Shown here: positions 36,993 to 46,472 of the stretch, one piece after another | Layout: each line of letters opens with the position of its first letter | Position numbering within the stretch: position 1 is the first letter of the stretch | Source: Microvirga brassicacearum | GTDB taxonomy: Bacteria > Pseudomonadota > Alphaproteobacteria > Rhizobiales > Beijerinckiaceae | Direction of reading: 5' to 3' | Assembly (NCBI RefSeq): GCF_008757455.1 | Contig: NZ_VCMV01000024.1 | Span: 121,031 to 185,030 of the forward strand | DNA: 64,000 nucleotides | Translations under genes and position numbers: made by a program | Notes under the pieces: model-generated | Seen by the model: the letters and a program-made list of their open reading frames with translations, nothing else | What the model was told of the DNA's origin: nothing | Database searches by the model: none

Positions 36993-37313
36993 GGCATCCG
37001 CCCTCCCGATGGCAATGGGCGCAACCCGTCAGAACGCTCAGAAATGATTGTGAGCGGGCGGTTATCGGCCGGTCCTGGTCGTGCTCTGCGGATCGCGGTT
37101 TCCACCGGTTCCCTCCCTGCAGGCCTTCGACTTCTTGTTCAGCGCGTCAAAACTACCACGTGAGCAAGGCTAAGCTGACACGATAAAGAGCACAAGATGG
37201 GGTGGGGGCCGCCACCTGTTCGGCGTGCCGGCGATCGCACCAACCGACGCCCCCCTGTTCTCTTGCTGATTTTCCTCTATGCGTTGGGAAAGACGATGAA
37301 ACGGAGACATGGG
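36993..37313. other. Divergent intergenic region between glpS and anmK
   Basis: A 321-nt gap holding the promoters of the glycerol operon (left) and anmK (right). I see no clear operator palindrome or hairpin. A GGAG at 37303 serves anmK. Confidence 0.5.
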
Positions 37314-38441
37314 ATGAATCCAATCTGGGCGCTCGGCCTCATGACCGGCACGGTTCTCGACGGCAACATCGATATCGCGCTGATCCGGACCGACGGTGAA
37401 GACATTCAAGAGTTCGGCGCCTGGACGCTGGCACCCTACCCGCCTGAACTCGGGCCTGTTCTGCGAAACGCCATGGAAAGCGCCGGCAAATGGGCGTTCG
37501 AGGGCCCGGAGCCGGCGATTTTCGCCGAGGCTGAGGACGCGCTGACACGTGCGCAATCCGCCGCGGTCAAGGATTTTCTGGCCGAGCATGGCCTGACCCC
37601 TGGCGATATCGGGGTGATCGGATTTCATGGCCAGACGATGCTCCACCGGGCGCCGACGACTGAACGGATCGGACAGACGCGGCAACTCGGAAACGGCAGC
37701 CTGATGGCGAGCCTCGTCGGCACCACGGTGGCGTATGATTTCCGCAGCGCCGACGTGAATGCCGGCGGTCAGGGAGCGCCCCTCGCCGCAAGCTATCACG
37801 TCGCCCTGCTGCGCCGTCTCGGTGCGAAAGCGAATTCGGCGGTTCTCAACCTCGGTGGAGTCAGCAACATCACCTGGTGGAACGGCGACACCATGGTGGC
37901 GTTCGATACCGGCCCGGCCAACGCACCGTTGAACGACTGGATGCGCCGGCATGGCCTCGGCGATATGGATCGTGACGGCACCCTGGGCGCGAAGGGCAAG
38001 GTCGACGAGGCGCGGCTTCAGCGCCTGCTCGCCCATCCCTACCTGTCTGCGCCCTACCCCAAATCCCTCGACCGCAACGATTTCACCGCCGCCATGGCGG
38101 ATGGGTTAAGTGTCGAGGATGGCGCCGCAACCCTGACCGCCTTCACGGCCGGCGCGGTCGGCAAGGCCCTCGACATCCTGCCCGAACGCCCGGCGGAACT
38201 CATCGTCTGCGGCGGCGGTCGACGGAATCCGACGCTGGTGGCGGCCATTCGCGAACGCGCCCGAGTCGAACCGGTGCTCGCCGAGGCGGTCGGATGGCGC
38301 GGCGACGCGGTGGAGGCGGAATGCTTCGCGTTTCTTGCCGTCCGCACCCTTCGTGGCCTCCCGATCAGCTTCCCGCTGACAACCGGCGTCAAACAGCCGA
38401 TGACCGGCGGCCGCTTGGCGCGTTTCGCCGCTGCCGCCTGA
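37314..38441 (+). CDS. anmK: Anhydro-N-acetylmuramic acid kinase
   Basis: A 375-residue protein starting [17 protein letters not shown], the AnmK phosphate-binding opening (usually GLMSGTSLDG), with [23 protein letters not shown] and [11 protein letters not shown]. It phosphorylates and opens anhydroMurNAc during peptidoglycan recycling, giving MurNAc-6-P. GGAG 7 nt before ATG 37314 favours this start over the in-frame ATG at 37296. Confidence 0.93.
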   Translation: MNPIWALGLMTGTVLDGNIDIALIRTDGEDIQEFGAWTLAPYPPELGPVLRNAMESAGKWAFEGPEPAIFAEAEDALTRAQSAAVKDFLAEHGLTPGDIGVIGFHGQTMLHRAPTTERIGQTRQLGNGSLMASLVGTTVAYDFRSADVNAGGQGAPLAASYHVALLRRLGAKANSAVLNLGGVSNITWWNGDTMVAFDTGPANAPLNDWMRRHGLGDMDRDGTLGAKGKVDEARLQRLLAHPYLSAPYPKSLDRNDFTAAMADGLSVEDGAATLTAFTAGAVGKALDILPERPAELIVCGGGRRNPTLVAAIRERARVEPVLAEAVGWRGDAVEAECFAFLAVRTLRGLPISFPLTTGVKQPMTGGRLARFAAAA

Positions 38442-38512
38442 GGAAAAGCCGTCATTCCGCGCCCGGAGTGTGACGGAAATCCAGCGAAACCAGTTTGAAG
38501 GAGCCCATGCGC

Positions 38513-39166
38513 ATGTCTCTTGAACTCTATCTCCATCCGCTTGCCTCGTTCTGCCAGAAGGTCCTGATCGCTTTTTATGAAAACGAGACGCCGTTCGAGC
38601 CGCATCTGGTCGACCTCGGAGACGAGGCCTCGCGCGCGGCATTCACGAAGGTCTGGCCGATCGCAAAATTCCCGGTGCTGCGCGACCACGCGCGGAACCG
38701 CACAATCCCGGAATCGAGCATCATCATCGAATATCTGGCGCGGCATTATCCGGGCCAGACAAGATTCCTGCCCGAGGATGCGGATCGCGCGATGGAAACC
38801 CGTCTGTGGGACCGCTTCTATGACCTCTACGTGAGCGAACCGATGCAGAAGGTGGTGACCGACAGGTTGCGGCCAGTGGGACATAACGATGCCCATGGCG
38901 TTCAATCCGCAAAGGCAATGCTGAAGACCGCCTACGGCATGATCGACGACGAAATGGCTGCGAAGACCTGGGCCATGGGCGACGCCTTCACCATGGCGGA
39001 TTGCGCCGCAGCTCCGGCCTTGTTCTACGCCGACAAGGTGATGCCTGTCGGCGATGCGCATAAGAATGTCGCGCGCTATCTCGATCGCCTGCTGGCGCGC
39101 CCCTCCTTTGCAAGGGTCGTCGCGGAGGCGCAGCCTTACTTCGCGCTTTTCCCGGAAGAGAAATGA
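38513..39166 (+). CDS. Glutathione S-transferase family protein
   Basis: A 217-residue protein: N-terminal thioredoxin fold (LELYLHPLASFCQKVLIAFY), the cis-Pro strand KFPVL and the glutathione-binding PESSIIIEYLARHYP, then an alpha-helical C-terminal domain with FTMADCAAAPALFYAD. GAAGGAG at 38497-38503 is 9 nt before ATG 38513, which I prefer to ATG 38507 or TTG 38495. Substrate unknown. Confidence 0.9.
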   Translation: MSLELYLHPLASFCQKVLIAFYENETPFEPHLVDLGDEASRAAFTKVWPIAKFPVLRDHARNRTIPESSIIIEYLARHYPGQTRFLPEDADRAMETRLWDRFYDLYVSEPMQKVVTDRLRPVGHNDAHGVQSAKAMLKTAYGMIDDEMAAKTWAMGDAFTMADCAAAPALFYADKVMPVGDAHKNVARYLDRLLARPSFARVVAEAQPYFALFPEEK

Positions 39167-39187
39167 GCCGGGGCGCGGCATCAGGGG

Positions 39188-39289
39188 CTAATGGGTGTAG
39201 TTCCAGATTCCGATGGCGAAGAAAACGACCTGGGTCAGGTAGATGATCTTGAGAAGTCGGCTCTCGGATTTATCGTCGGTCTCGGGCAT
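39188..39289 (-). CDS. 33-residue single-helix membrane protein
   Basis: A very short frame with a charged N-terminus (MPETDDKSESRLLK) and one hydrophobic helix (IIYLTQVVFFAIGIW) ending NYTH. The minus-strand sequence AAGGA lies about 9 nt before the ATG. The composition change from acidic/basic to a single transmembrane stretch is typical of genuine small membrane proteins. No family recognised. Confidence 0.65.
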   Translation of the reverse strand: MPETDDKSESRLLKIIYLTQVVFFAIGIWNYTH

Positions 39290-39544
39290 CGCAATCGTCC
39301 TTGGAGGCAATGCGTTGGATCTAGACCCGCGAAGCTGAAGGACTCCTTACCCGAGGGTTCGACAGGAATATATGCTGTGGGTTCCTGTGCATGAACTGTG
39401 GCTGAATTGTGCGACGAAGGTCCGATCCGTCGCCCGATGCAGCCGGCCACGTTTTCACCTATGATGGCGTCTAGACGTTTCGTGAGCGCAGACGCTCCTC
39501 CTTGGCAGAAACCCTGCCCTTCTTCTCGGATCGGAATACGCTTG

Positions 39545-39802
39545 ATGCTTGCGATATGGATGAAGCTCGCGACGGACCTGTCGCTGCTGGCGATGGAATC
39601 CCATGCCGTCGTCGTGACCCGCATGACAATGCTGGCAACCGGACGCGGCAGCGCTGCCGAAAATACCCGCATGATCTCCGAAAAGGTCCTCGCCGCCACC
39701 GAGGCGGCCATCACCATGGCGAGCGGCGGATCCCCCGCCAAGGTCGTCAGCGGCTATCGCAAGCATGTCAGGGCGAATGCCAGGCGCCTGAACCGCGGCT
39801 AG
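39545..39802 (+). CDS. Small conserved-type protein, phasin-like helices (unknown function)
   Basis: An 85-residue, probably all-helical protein (MESHAVVVTRMTMLATGRGS, SEKVLAATEAAITMASGG) ending in a basic tail (VSGYRKHVRANARRLNRG). The pattern resembles short Hyphomicrobiales proteins with phasin-like helices and an RKHVRANRRRL tail. The start could also be ATG 39560. The antisense frame over the same stretch has poor composition and was not chosen. Confidence 0.6.
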   Translation: MLAIWMKLATDLSLLAMESHAVVVTRMTMLATGRGSAAENTRMISEKVLAATEAAITMASGGSPAKVVSGYRKHVRANARRLNRG

Positions 39803-39878
39803 CCACCACCGAGGGCCATCTCTTGCCGCTCCTTCCAGAGACCGAACCGCCCCGTTGTGGGCGTGTCCTGCCTGTTCA

Positions 39879-40130
39879 CTACCCCTGAAGCAGCTCCTCG
39901 AAATCGTCAGGCACCTCTCCGAACTTCGCGAGCACACGCGCGCTGCTCAGTTCCCCGGTCTCGTCGTCGGCAATGATCTCAAGTGCCGCCGCCCCGCTCT
40001 TGCTCTGGGAAATCGTCTCGGCGGACCGAACCGCCGTCAGCTCGGACTTCGCCACCGTTTTGATGGTCGGGACGAGCCGTTTCCGGTGAATCTCGAAAGT
40101 CTGAACCACGTAGTTTGTTCGCAATGTCAT
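39879..40130 (-). CDS. Small hypothetical protein
   Basis: An 83-residue soluble protein, MTLRTNYVVQTFEIHRKRLV..., with a basic N-terminal half and an acidic C-terminus (KFGEVPDDFEELLQG). AAGGAT lies just upstream of ATG 40130. No domain recognised. Codon use and the start signal support a gene. Confidence 0.6.
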   Translation of the reverse strand: MTLRTNYVVQTFEIHRKRLVPTIKTVAKSELTAVRSAETISQSKSGAAALEIIADDETGELSSARVLAKFGEVPDDFEELLQG

Positions 40131-40383
40131 GGCCGAATCCTTGGGTTGGAGCCTGTATAGGCCAAGCGCCAGGATTAGCATCAGCGATTGCGATGGACCG
40201 ACCGCCACGCGCCGTTACGCCTACTCTTCAACGAAATGTGGAGGCTTCTGATTTTACTTGGAATCCGAGCGCTTGTGCCTGGCGAGATGGGCGGCGCCCG
40301 AGGGCAAGGATGGAACTACCTGCTGAACTGACACGTTGGGACGCCGCTTCACCTGATCTTGGAACCTCGGCCATTTCAGGGAG

Positions 40384-42018
40384 TTGGGACCAAGCCTGCG
40401 AGGATGTTATTTCAGCGTGCGTGATCCGGAACAGAATTGCGAGCGGGCCGTGCCATCGACCGGGCTGCAGGAGAGAGCGACGCGGGAGCGGCGAATCCTG
40501 GATCCAGGCCGCAATTGCTGGCGCGTGGCGAACAGCAAGCGGGCATCCGTCCTGATCGATGGCGCATCCTACTTCGCCCGGCTTGAGGCGGCCCTCCGCC
40601 AGTCCCGAAGATCCGTCCTGATACTTGGCTGGGATTTCGACGGCAGCATCCGGCTGCGTCCCGATGTCGACGCCGACAGGTCACCCCCGCTCGGCTCTTT
40701 CCTGCGGTCGCTTGTCGAGGAGCGCCCCGAACTCGAAATCCGCATCCTGGTTTGGAGCATCGCGGTCGTTCATGCGCCGGGATCGCCGATCCCGCTCCTC
40801 TTTGGCGCCGACTGGCAGAACCACCCGCGCCTCAGGCTGCGTCTCGACACGCATCACCCGATCTATGCAGCTCATCATCAGAAGATGGTATGCATCGATG
40901 ACGCGCTCGCTTTCGTGGGCGGCATCGACCTGACCGTTCGGCGCTGGGACACGACCCGGCATGCGGTCGACGATCCCGCGCGCGTCGGCGCCGATTCCCA
41001 GTGTTACGGCCCGGTACACGACATTCAGATGGTCGTGGACGGCGAGGCTGCCCAATCCATTGCGAAACTGGCGCGCCGTCGCTGGCAGGCCGCAACCGGT
41101 GAACCCGCTCCGGTTTGCACGGATTTCGGAGCATCGTTGAGCAACGGAGAAAGCGCGCCTCCACGGGAGAATGATGCAAACCCTTCTCGTGACAGGAAGA
41201 CCCGATTACAGCCGATCGAGGATCGTCTTCGGATCTGGCCGCCCGATCTGCCGCCCGACTTTACAAATACGCCTGTTGCGATCGCGCGCACTATGCCGGC
41301 TTGGGGCAACCAGCCCGCCATCTGCGAAGTCGGAGCGCTTACGGCCGATGCTCTCGCGTCCGCCCAACACGCCATCTACATCGAAGCGCAGTACATGACT
41401 GCACCGCTTTACGGCGAAATCCTAGCGGATCATCTGGCGAGGCCTGACGGACCGGAAATCGTCGTCCTGATGACGCACGCATCCCATGGACTAGCCGAGC
41501 GGCTCGTCATGGGCAGCAATCGCGACCGTCTCATCCGCTACCTGAGAAAGGCGGATTGCCATGGTCGGCTGCGGGTCTATTACCCCTGCGTACCGGATCC
41601 GGGCGGCGAACGCCGTCAGGTTCTTATCCACTCCAAGCTGATCATCGTTGACGATATATTTCTGCGGATCGGCTCGTCCAACCTCAACAATCGGTCGATC
41701 GGGCTCGACACGGAGTGTGACCTGGCAATCGAAGCGCGTGACGCCGAGGCCCGTCGCACCATCACAGGATTGCGCAACCGCCTCCTGGCCGAGCATCTCG
41801 ACACAGAGCCGAAAACCGTCATGAGTGCCATTGAGCGCGAAGGATCCCTGATCCGGGCGGTCGACGCGTTGAATTGCAAGCCTCGCGGTTTGACGCCATT
41901 CGAGGCCATGACCAATGAAGGACCCTCCTGTCCCGCACTGGGCACGCGCCTGCTCGATCCGATCAGGCCGTTCGAGCCGCTCTGGTTTCTGCGCCGCAAA
42001 CGTCGTCGCGACACGTAG
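40384..42018 (+). CDS. Phospholipase D family protein with two HKD motifs
   Basis: About 540 residues with two HxKxxxxD active-site motifs: HHQKMVCIDD with FVGGIDL (about residue 165) and IHSKLIIVDD with RIGSSNLNNRS (about residue 415), plus IYIEAQYMTAPL, the eukaryotic-like PLD pattern. It should act on phospholipid phosphodiester bonds or transphosphatidylation. The N-terminus is uncertain: the frame opens at TTG 40384 and no ATG precedes conserved sequence. It is convergent (3-nt gap) with a YbhN-like gene, forming a triad with the endonuclease-like gene. Confidence 0.88.
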   Translation: MGPSLRGCYFSVRDPEQNCERAVPSTGLQERATRERRILDPGRNCWRVANSKRASVLIDGASYFARLEAALRQSRRSVLILGWDFDGSIRLRPDVDADRSPPLGSFLRSLVEERPELEIRILVWSIAVVHAPGSPIPLLFGADWQNHPRLRLRLDTHHPIYAAHHQKMVCIDDALAFVGGIDLTVRRWDTTRHAVDDPARVGADSQCYGPVHDIQMVVDGEAAQSIAKLARRRWQAATGEPAPVCTDFGASLSNGESAPPRENDANPSRDRKTRLQPIEDRLRIWPPDLPPDFTNTPVAIARTMPAWGNQPAICEVGALTADALASAQHAIYIEAQYMTAPLYGEILADHLARPDGPEIVVLMTHASHGLAERLVMGSNRDRLIRYLRKADCHGRLRVYYPCVPDPGGERRQVLIHSKLIIVDDIFLRIGSSNLNNRSIGLDTECDLAIEARDAEARRTITGLRNRLLAEHLDTEPKTVMSAIEREGSLIRAVDALNCKPRGLTPFEAMTNEGPSCPALGTRLLDPIRPFEPLWFLRRKRRRDT

Positions 42019-42021
42019 AAA

Positions 42022-43059
42022 TCAGGTCGGGGGACCGCCCTCTCCTCCACCTGTGCCACTGTTGGCGCGCCTCTGCCGGAACACGACTTCGCTCGCGGCA
42101 AGGGAGATGCCCCCGAGCCCCAGGGGCACAAGAAAATAAACGAACCTGAACACCACGAGCGCGCCGATCAGGTCGGCTTGCGGCAACAGGTACGTGACGA
42201 CGCTCTCGATGACGCCGAGGCCTCCCGGGACATGGCTGACGAGCGCAGTCACGTTCGCGATGACATAGACCGACGCCACGCCGATATAGGCGACATCCGT
42301 CACGGCCGACAGCGCCTGATGGAGACATGCCGCAACAAACGCGAAATTGAGCGAACCGATTGCAATCTGTCCAACCGCGAGCCGGAAGGATGGCGCTTCG
42401 AAGAACACCCAGCGCCGGAACCTGAACGGCCGCCGGATCATGGCGGTGAATGCCAGGTATCCTGCGACCGCGACGAGGCAGGACGCGCCCACCGCGATGA
42501 CGATCGAGCGTGGCAATCCGGTGATTTCCTGCGCGAGACCCGATCGAAGCAGCAGAGCCGTACCGCCCAATGTCGCGAGACCCAGCCCGACGGTGATCCC
42601 GCAGAACACGATCACTTTGGCCACCTCCCCGGCACGCAGGCCCCATCGCGAATAAAAGCGGTACCGCACGGCGCCGCTGCTCAGAAATGCCAGGCCGATG
42701 CTGTGCCCGAGCGAAAGGCTCGTGAACGAGGCAAGCGCCGCCTTGGGATAAGCAAGCGGCCGGCCCACATACTGCAAGGCGAGATAATCGAAGCCGGTGA
42801 GGCACAGATAGCTCGCGGCGGCGAATACGCCGGCCAGCATCAGCCGGGACGTCGAGATCATCGCGACGGACGCGATGATCTCGTCAAGGCTGTAGCGGCT
42901 GAGGGTGCGGTAGAGCAGGAAGCCGGCAAGCGACAGAACGGCCAGGACGAGGAGCGGCGCCCACCGGCGGGAGAGCCTTGTCTTCCCGCGTTCGGGCTTG
43001 TCGCCTGGACGTTGCTCCCTCGCTCCGACGTCAAGCGGTCCGCATCTCCGATCTGCCAT
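42022..43059 (-). CDS. YbhN/UPF0104 family membrane protein
   Basis: A 345-residue protein with a charged N-terminus and about seven to eight hydrophobic helices. Features include SLGHSIGLAFLSSGAVRYRF and VSHVPGGLGVIESVVTYLLP, the PGGLGVxE motif of the lysylphosphatidylglycerol synthetase membrane domain (flippase-like) family. E. coli ybhN clusters with ybhO/clsB (PLD) and ybhP (endonuclease fold); the same three families meet here. Confidence 0.88.
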   Translation of the reverse strand: MADRRCGPLDVGAREQRPGDKPERGKTRLSRRWAPLLVLAVLSLAGFLLYRTLSRYSLDEIIASVAMISTSRLMLAGVFAAASYLCLTGFDYLALQYVGRPLAYPKAALASFTSLSLGHSIGLAFLSSGAVRYRFYSRWGLRAGEVAKVIVFCGITVGLGLATLGGTALLLRSGLAQEITGLPRSIVIAVGASCLVAVAGYLAFTAMIRRPFRFRRWVFFEAPSFRLAVGQIAIGSLNFAFVAACLHQALSAVTDVAYIGVASVYVIANVTALVSHVPGGLGVIESVVTYLLPQADLIGALVVFRFVYFLVPLGLGGISLAASEVVFRQRRANSGTGGGEGGPPT

Positions 43060-43125
43060 TGATCCCTCTCAAGGCGTTGCATGACGAAAGATGGGCAACG
43101 CCCGCCGGCCCCGACTGTGTCCCTG

Positions 43126-43920
43126 TCAACGCACCGTTTCCGTCTGCTCAGCCGATAGACCGGGCGCGAGACGTCGTGCATGGGTCGCATTGATCGCGCG
43201 AAACTCGACGAGAAGCGGAAGGTGGTCTGACGCTTTGCGCGCGAGCGGGGTGCGAACGGTCTCCGCCCTGACAACCTCAATCGAGCGGCTGACAAACACA
43301 TGGTCGATGCGGAAGATCGGCATCCTTCCGGGAAAGGTCGGATAGGGACGGCGAATCCGGGGGAAGGACTGCGCGTCGGCCAAGCGGCTTGAAAGGCGAC
43401 CATAGGCGCGCGAGCCTGGCATGGCATTGAAGTCGCCGGCGAGGATGACCGGCTCCCGGCAGGCCGGATGGCCGAGCCATTCAGGTCCAAGCAGAGCCTC
43501 GACCTGGGCCAGCCGCTCGTGCCGGCGCAGGCCGAGATGGGTGTTGATCAGCTGCACCTCGGCGCCGCCGAGATTGACCGCGGTCCAGAGCGCGCCCCGT
43601 GGTTCGAGAGCGGGTCGTCCGGACAGTCCCGGAAGCGAGGCAGCCTTGATGAGGCGTGCGGGCCGATGGGTCAAAATGGCGTCGCCATATTCCTCTTCCA
43701 GGACACGCAGCGCCGGATGAAAATGCATGTGCATCCCAAGCGCCTGTGCGATCGCATGGGCCTGATCGACGCCGCCTGTCCGTACGCGATTAACGTCGAG
43801 TTCCTGGAGCGCCACCACATCCGGCTGGCAGGATGCGATCACCTCCGCAATCCGCTCCGGTGACAGGCGGCCATCCGTTCCGAGGCAGCGGTGTACGTTG
43901 TAGGTCAGAATTCGCGGCAT
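43126..43920 (-). CDS. Endonuclease/exonuclease/phosphatase (EEP) family protein, YbhP-like
   Basis: A 264-residue protein with the EEP motifs in order: LTYNVHRC, ALQELDVNR, LINTHLGLRRHER, LAGDFNAMPGS, RIDHVFVS and ASDHLPLLVEF. The fold hydrolyses phosphodiester bonds in DNA, RNA or lipids. It stands upstream of the YbhN-like gene on the same strand (66-nt gap), suggesting a membrane-lipid role with the phospholipase D. Confidence 0.9.
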   Translation of the reverse strand: MPRILTYNVHRCLGTDGRLSPERIAEVIASCQPDVVALQELDVNRVRTGGVDQAHAIAQALGMHMHFHPALRVLEEEYGDAILTHRPARLIKAASLPGLSGRPALEPRGALWTAVNLGGAEVQLINTHLGLRRHERLAQVEALLGPEWLGHPACREPVILAGDFNAMPGSRAYGRLSSRLADAQSFPRIRRPYPTFPGRMPIFRIDHVFVSRSIEVVRAETVRTPLARKASDHLPLLVEFRAINATHARRLAPGLSAEQTETVR

Positions 43921-44173
43921 GCCTCCACCCTACCTGTTCGCGAGCAAACTGATCCACCCGGCCTCAGGTGAGATCGGAACGAATCGGAGCGACGTTTCAT
44001 GAGCGGCAGACCGGGTCCCCAGCGCCCAAGCTGCCAGCCTGAGCCAAGACCGGGCCGAACGCCATGGCAAGATAGGAGAAGGCCTGGACCCTGCGCTGAA
44101 GCCTCGGCGCTCGGAACCCTCACTTTTCCTGCGCATTCTACGTCCTTCTCAGGCTTCATCAGGAGAATGCCCC

Positions 44174-44584
44174 ATGCGTGGATTGCCGCTCGCCCTCATC
44201 GTCACGGCAGCGCTCACGGGCTTTGCTAACGCCCAGACAACGCCACCCGCCGCGCAACCGACGAGTCCGGCAGGGACTTCGGTTCAGATTCCGCAAGATG
44301 CGATCATGAGCGATCAGCTGGATGATTTGGACGTCCGCAACGCCGCCAACGAGAAAATTGGCGAGATCGAGGACGCCGTCATCAGCCAGGGCCGGATCGT
44401 CGGTTATGTGATCTCGGTCGGCGGTTTCCTGGGCGTGGGCGATCGCAACATCGTCGTTGATCCCTCCGCCGTGACGTTGTCCTACAACACCAACGACAAG
44501 AGGTGGGCCGCCGTGATGGCTGCAACGAAGGAACAGCTCCAGGCGATTCCCGAATTCAAATACGAGGACAGGTGGAAAGACTGA
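44174..44584 (+). CDS. Exported PRC-barrel domain protein
   Basis: A 136-residue protein: signal peptide (LPLALIVTAALTGFANAQ), a Pro/Thr linker, then a PRC-barrel (LDDLDVRNAANEKIGEIEDA, GYVISVGGFLGVGDRNIVVD). Such periplasmic PRC-barrel proteins are frequent stress genes in Hyphomicrobiales. AGGAG at 44161-44165 is 8 nt before ATG 44174. A GGAAC with CATT 16 nt later (44113-44137) lies 36 nt upstream, a weak EcfG-like promoter. Confidence 0.88.
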   Translation: MRGLPLALIVTAALTGFANAQTTPPAAQPTSPAGTSVQIPQDAIMSDQLDDLDVRNAANEKIGEIEDAVISQGRIVGYVISVGGFLGVGDRNIVVDPSAVTLSYNTNDKRWAAVMAATKEQLQAIPEFKYEDRWKD

Positions 44585-44646
44585 GTTTCAGCCGAGTGAA
44601 GCAGGCTGGGTTCGTCAGGCCAATCCTCGCAACGAGGCAAAAATCA

Positions 44647-44835
44647 ATGAGCGATCCTCAGATCCCCAATCCCGAAGGTCCCCCGCCGCAGCCGCCTTCG
44701 CCGCCTGAAGCGCCGCCGCGCGAGCCCCCCGGTGTTCCCTCGCCTGTTCCCGAAGAGGTCCCGACTCCTACCGAACCGGCCGGGGTGCCTCCGGGGAGGC
44801 CGCCCGAAATTCCTGTCGTGCCGCGCCCGATGTAG
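44647..44835 (+). CDS. Proline-rich small protein
   Basis: A 62-residue protein that is about 45% proline (PPPQPPSPPEAPPREPP), with glutamate and few other residues; no signal peptide. GAGG precedes the ATG. It lies 62 nt after the PRC-barrel gene on the same strand, perhaps in one unit. Low-complexity content limits the certainty that it is expressed. Confidence 0.55.
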   Translation: MSDPQIPNPEGPPPQPPSPPEAPPREPPGVPSPVPEEVPTPTEPAGVPPGRPPEIPVVPRPM

Positions 44836-44855
44836 CCCCGCACCACGCTTATTCG

Positions 44856-46280
44856 TTAAGCTGCGACCGCCACAAACAGATATTGGCCGTCCCGGCGCAC
44901 GCGCAGAAGGATGGGTTTCTTGTTCCTCTGCGCCTGCGTCCAGGCATCCGCCACCTCGGAAGGCGCACCCACCGGCTGCTGGTTGGCAGAGACGATCACG
45001 TCCCCGTCCCGCAAACCGCTCTCCGCTGCCGGACTGTTGGGCTCAACCCGTTGGACCAGAACGCCGGAAACGCCGGGCTCAAGGCCCAGCTGGCCGCGGG
45101 CAGCCTCCGGAATGGGACTCAGCGCCAGGCCAAGCCGCTTGCCTCCGTCCGGTCCGTCTCGGCGCGCGGGAGACATGCTCTGATCCTGCTCGCGTTGCGC
45201 GATAACGATGTTCATGTCCTGCGCCTTGCCGTCGCGGACCACAGCCATCGCCACCGGAGCCCCCGGCTTCGCGGCGGCGACGGCGCGCGACAGGCGACGT
45301 CCGCTTGTCACCGCTTGCCCGTTGAAGTGGGTGATGACATCGCCGGTCCTGATGCCTGCCTTTTCGGCCGGGCTGCCGGGCTCGACTGCGGCGACAAGGA
45401 CCCCCTCCTCATCGTCGGTCCGGCCGAGTGCCTGGGCAAGCGCCGACGTCATGTCCTGTAGGCGCACACCCATATAGCCCCGTTCGACACGACCCGTCCG
45501 GATCAGTTGGTCGGCAACGGATCGCGCAGTCTGGGACGGAATCGCGAAGCCGATTCCGATGTTGACGCCGGATGGCGAAAAAATCGCCGTGTTGACGCCG
45601 ATCACTTCCCCGGCGGCATTGAACAGCGGCCCGCCCGAATTGCCGCGATTGATCGAGGCATCGGTTTGTATGTAGTCGTCATAAGGACCGGAGTGGATAT
45701 CGCGGGAGCGTGCCGAGACGACCCCGACGGTGACCGTGCCGCCGAGGCCAAAGGGGCTTCCGATGGCGATCGCCCAAGACCCCGGCTCCGCAGCGTCTGA
45801 ATCGCCCCAGGTCACCGTCGTCATGTTGGATTGCGGGTCGATTTTCAAAACGGCGATGTCTGTCGCCGGGTCACGGCCAACGAGTTTCGCCGGAACCGAT
45901 TTCCGGTCGCCGAACACCACTTGGATCTCAGCCGCGTCTTCGACCAAATGGTTGTTGGTGACGATGTGGCCGCTTGAATCGATCACGAAACCCGAACCAA
46001 GCGCCTGCCGCGGCGACTGGCGCGGCATCGCAGGCTCATCATAGTAGCGCCGGAAGAACTCGCGGAACGGCAGGTCGTCCGGGATGGCAGGTGTCCGGTC
46101 CTGCTCCTCGACGCGCTGTTTGGTCGTAATGGCAACGACCGCAGGCGCCTTCTGCTGCACGACCGCCGTGAAATCGACCGGGACTTGCTGGGACAATGCA
46201 GGTACCGGCGCCGCCAGGAAAGCGACGAGCGCCCCGGCGAGCATCCGACATCGCAGATCCGTAACCGACGCCTGACGCAT
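44856..46280 (-). CDS. DegP/DegQ-like periplasmic serine protease (Do family)
   Basis: A 474-residue protein: signal peptide (AGALVAFLAAPVPALSQ), trypsin-like protease with catalytic triad His111 (VTNNHLVED), Asp141 (DPATDIAVLKI) and Ser215 (RGNSGGPLF), then two PDZ domains (GYMGVRLQDM, and GLALSPIPEAARGQLGLEPG). It degrades or chaperones misfolded envelope proteins. A GGAAC...CATT element (16-nt spacer) lies upstream at 46333-46357, a weak stress-promoter candidate. Confidence 0.93.
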   Translation of the reverse strand: MRQASVTDLRCRMLAGALVAFLAAPVPALSQQVPVDFTAVVQQKAPAVVAITTKQRVEEQDRTPAIPDDLPFREFFRRYYDEPAMPRQSPRQALGSGFVIDSSGHIVTNNHLVEDAAEIQVVFGDRKSVPAKLVGRDPATDIAVLKIDPQSNMTTVTWGDSDAAEPGSWAIAIGSPFGLGGTVTVGVVSARSRDIHSGPYDDYIQTDASINRGNSGGPLFNAAGEVIGVNTAIFSPSGVNIGIGFAIPSQTARSVADQLIRTGRVERGYMGVRLQDMTSALAQALGRTDDEEGVLVAAVEPGSPAEKAGIRTGDVITHFNGQAVTSGRRLSRAVAAAKPGAPVAMAVVRDGKAQDMNIVIAQREQDQSMSPARRDGPDGGKRLGLALSPIPEAARGQLGLEPGVSGVLVQRVEPNSPAAESGLRDGDVIVSANQQPVGAPSEVADAWTQAQRNKKPILLRVRRDGQYLFVAVAA

Positions 46281-46472
46281 GGCCCCCTCCTTCGAACGAA
46301 AATGCCTGGCGACCTAGCTGGAACGCCCCGTCAATGCTGGAAGCCGACACGGGTTCCGGCGGCGAGTTCGTGGTGATGCGCTCGGCCGGAATCCGTGGCG
46401 CATCGAAGCGACCGACCCGTTCCGTCGAGCCCTGATCCGACCGAGGCACTCCGCAGCGCGCCGTTCGCGCTT

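Noticed and set aside
39235..39741. Minus-strand frame opposite the 85-residue helical protein
   Set aside because: Its composition is poorer and it overlaps the 33-residue membrane-protein gene in another frame; the plus-strand product has coherent helices and a basic tail.
43976..43996. GGAAC followed by CGTT upstream of the PRC-barrel gene
   Set aside because: The spacer is only 12 nt, too short for an EcfG promoter.
46333..46357. GGAAC-N16-CATT upstream of the DegP-like gene as a firm EcfG promoter
   Set aside because: The -10 departs from the consensus and the leader is longer than at the two good sites; kept only as a weak possibility.
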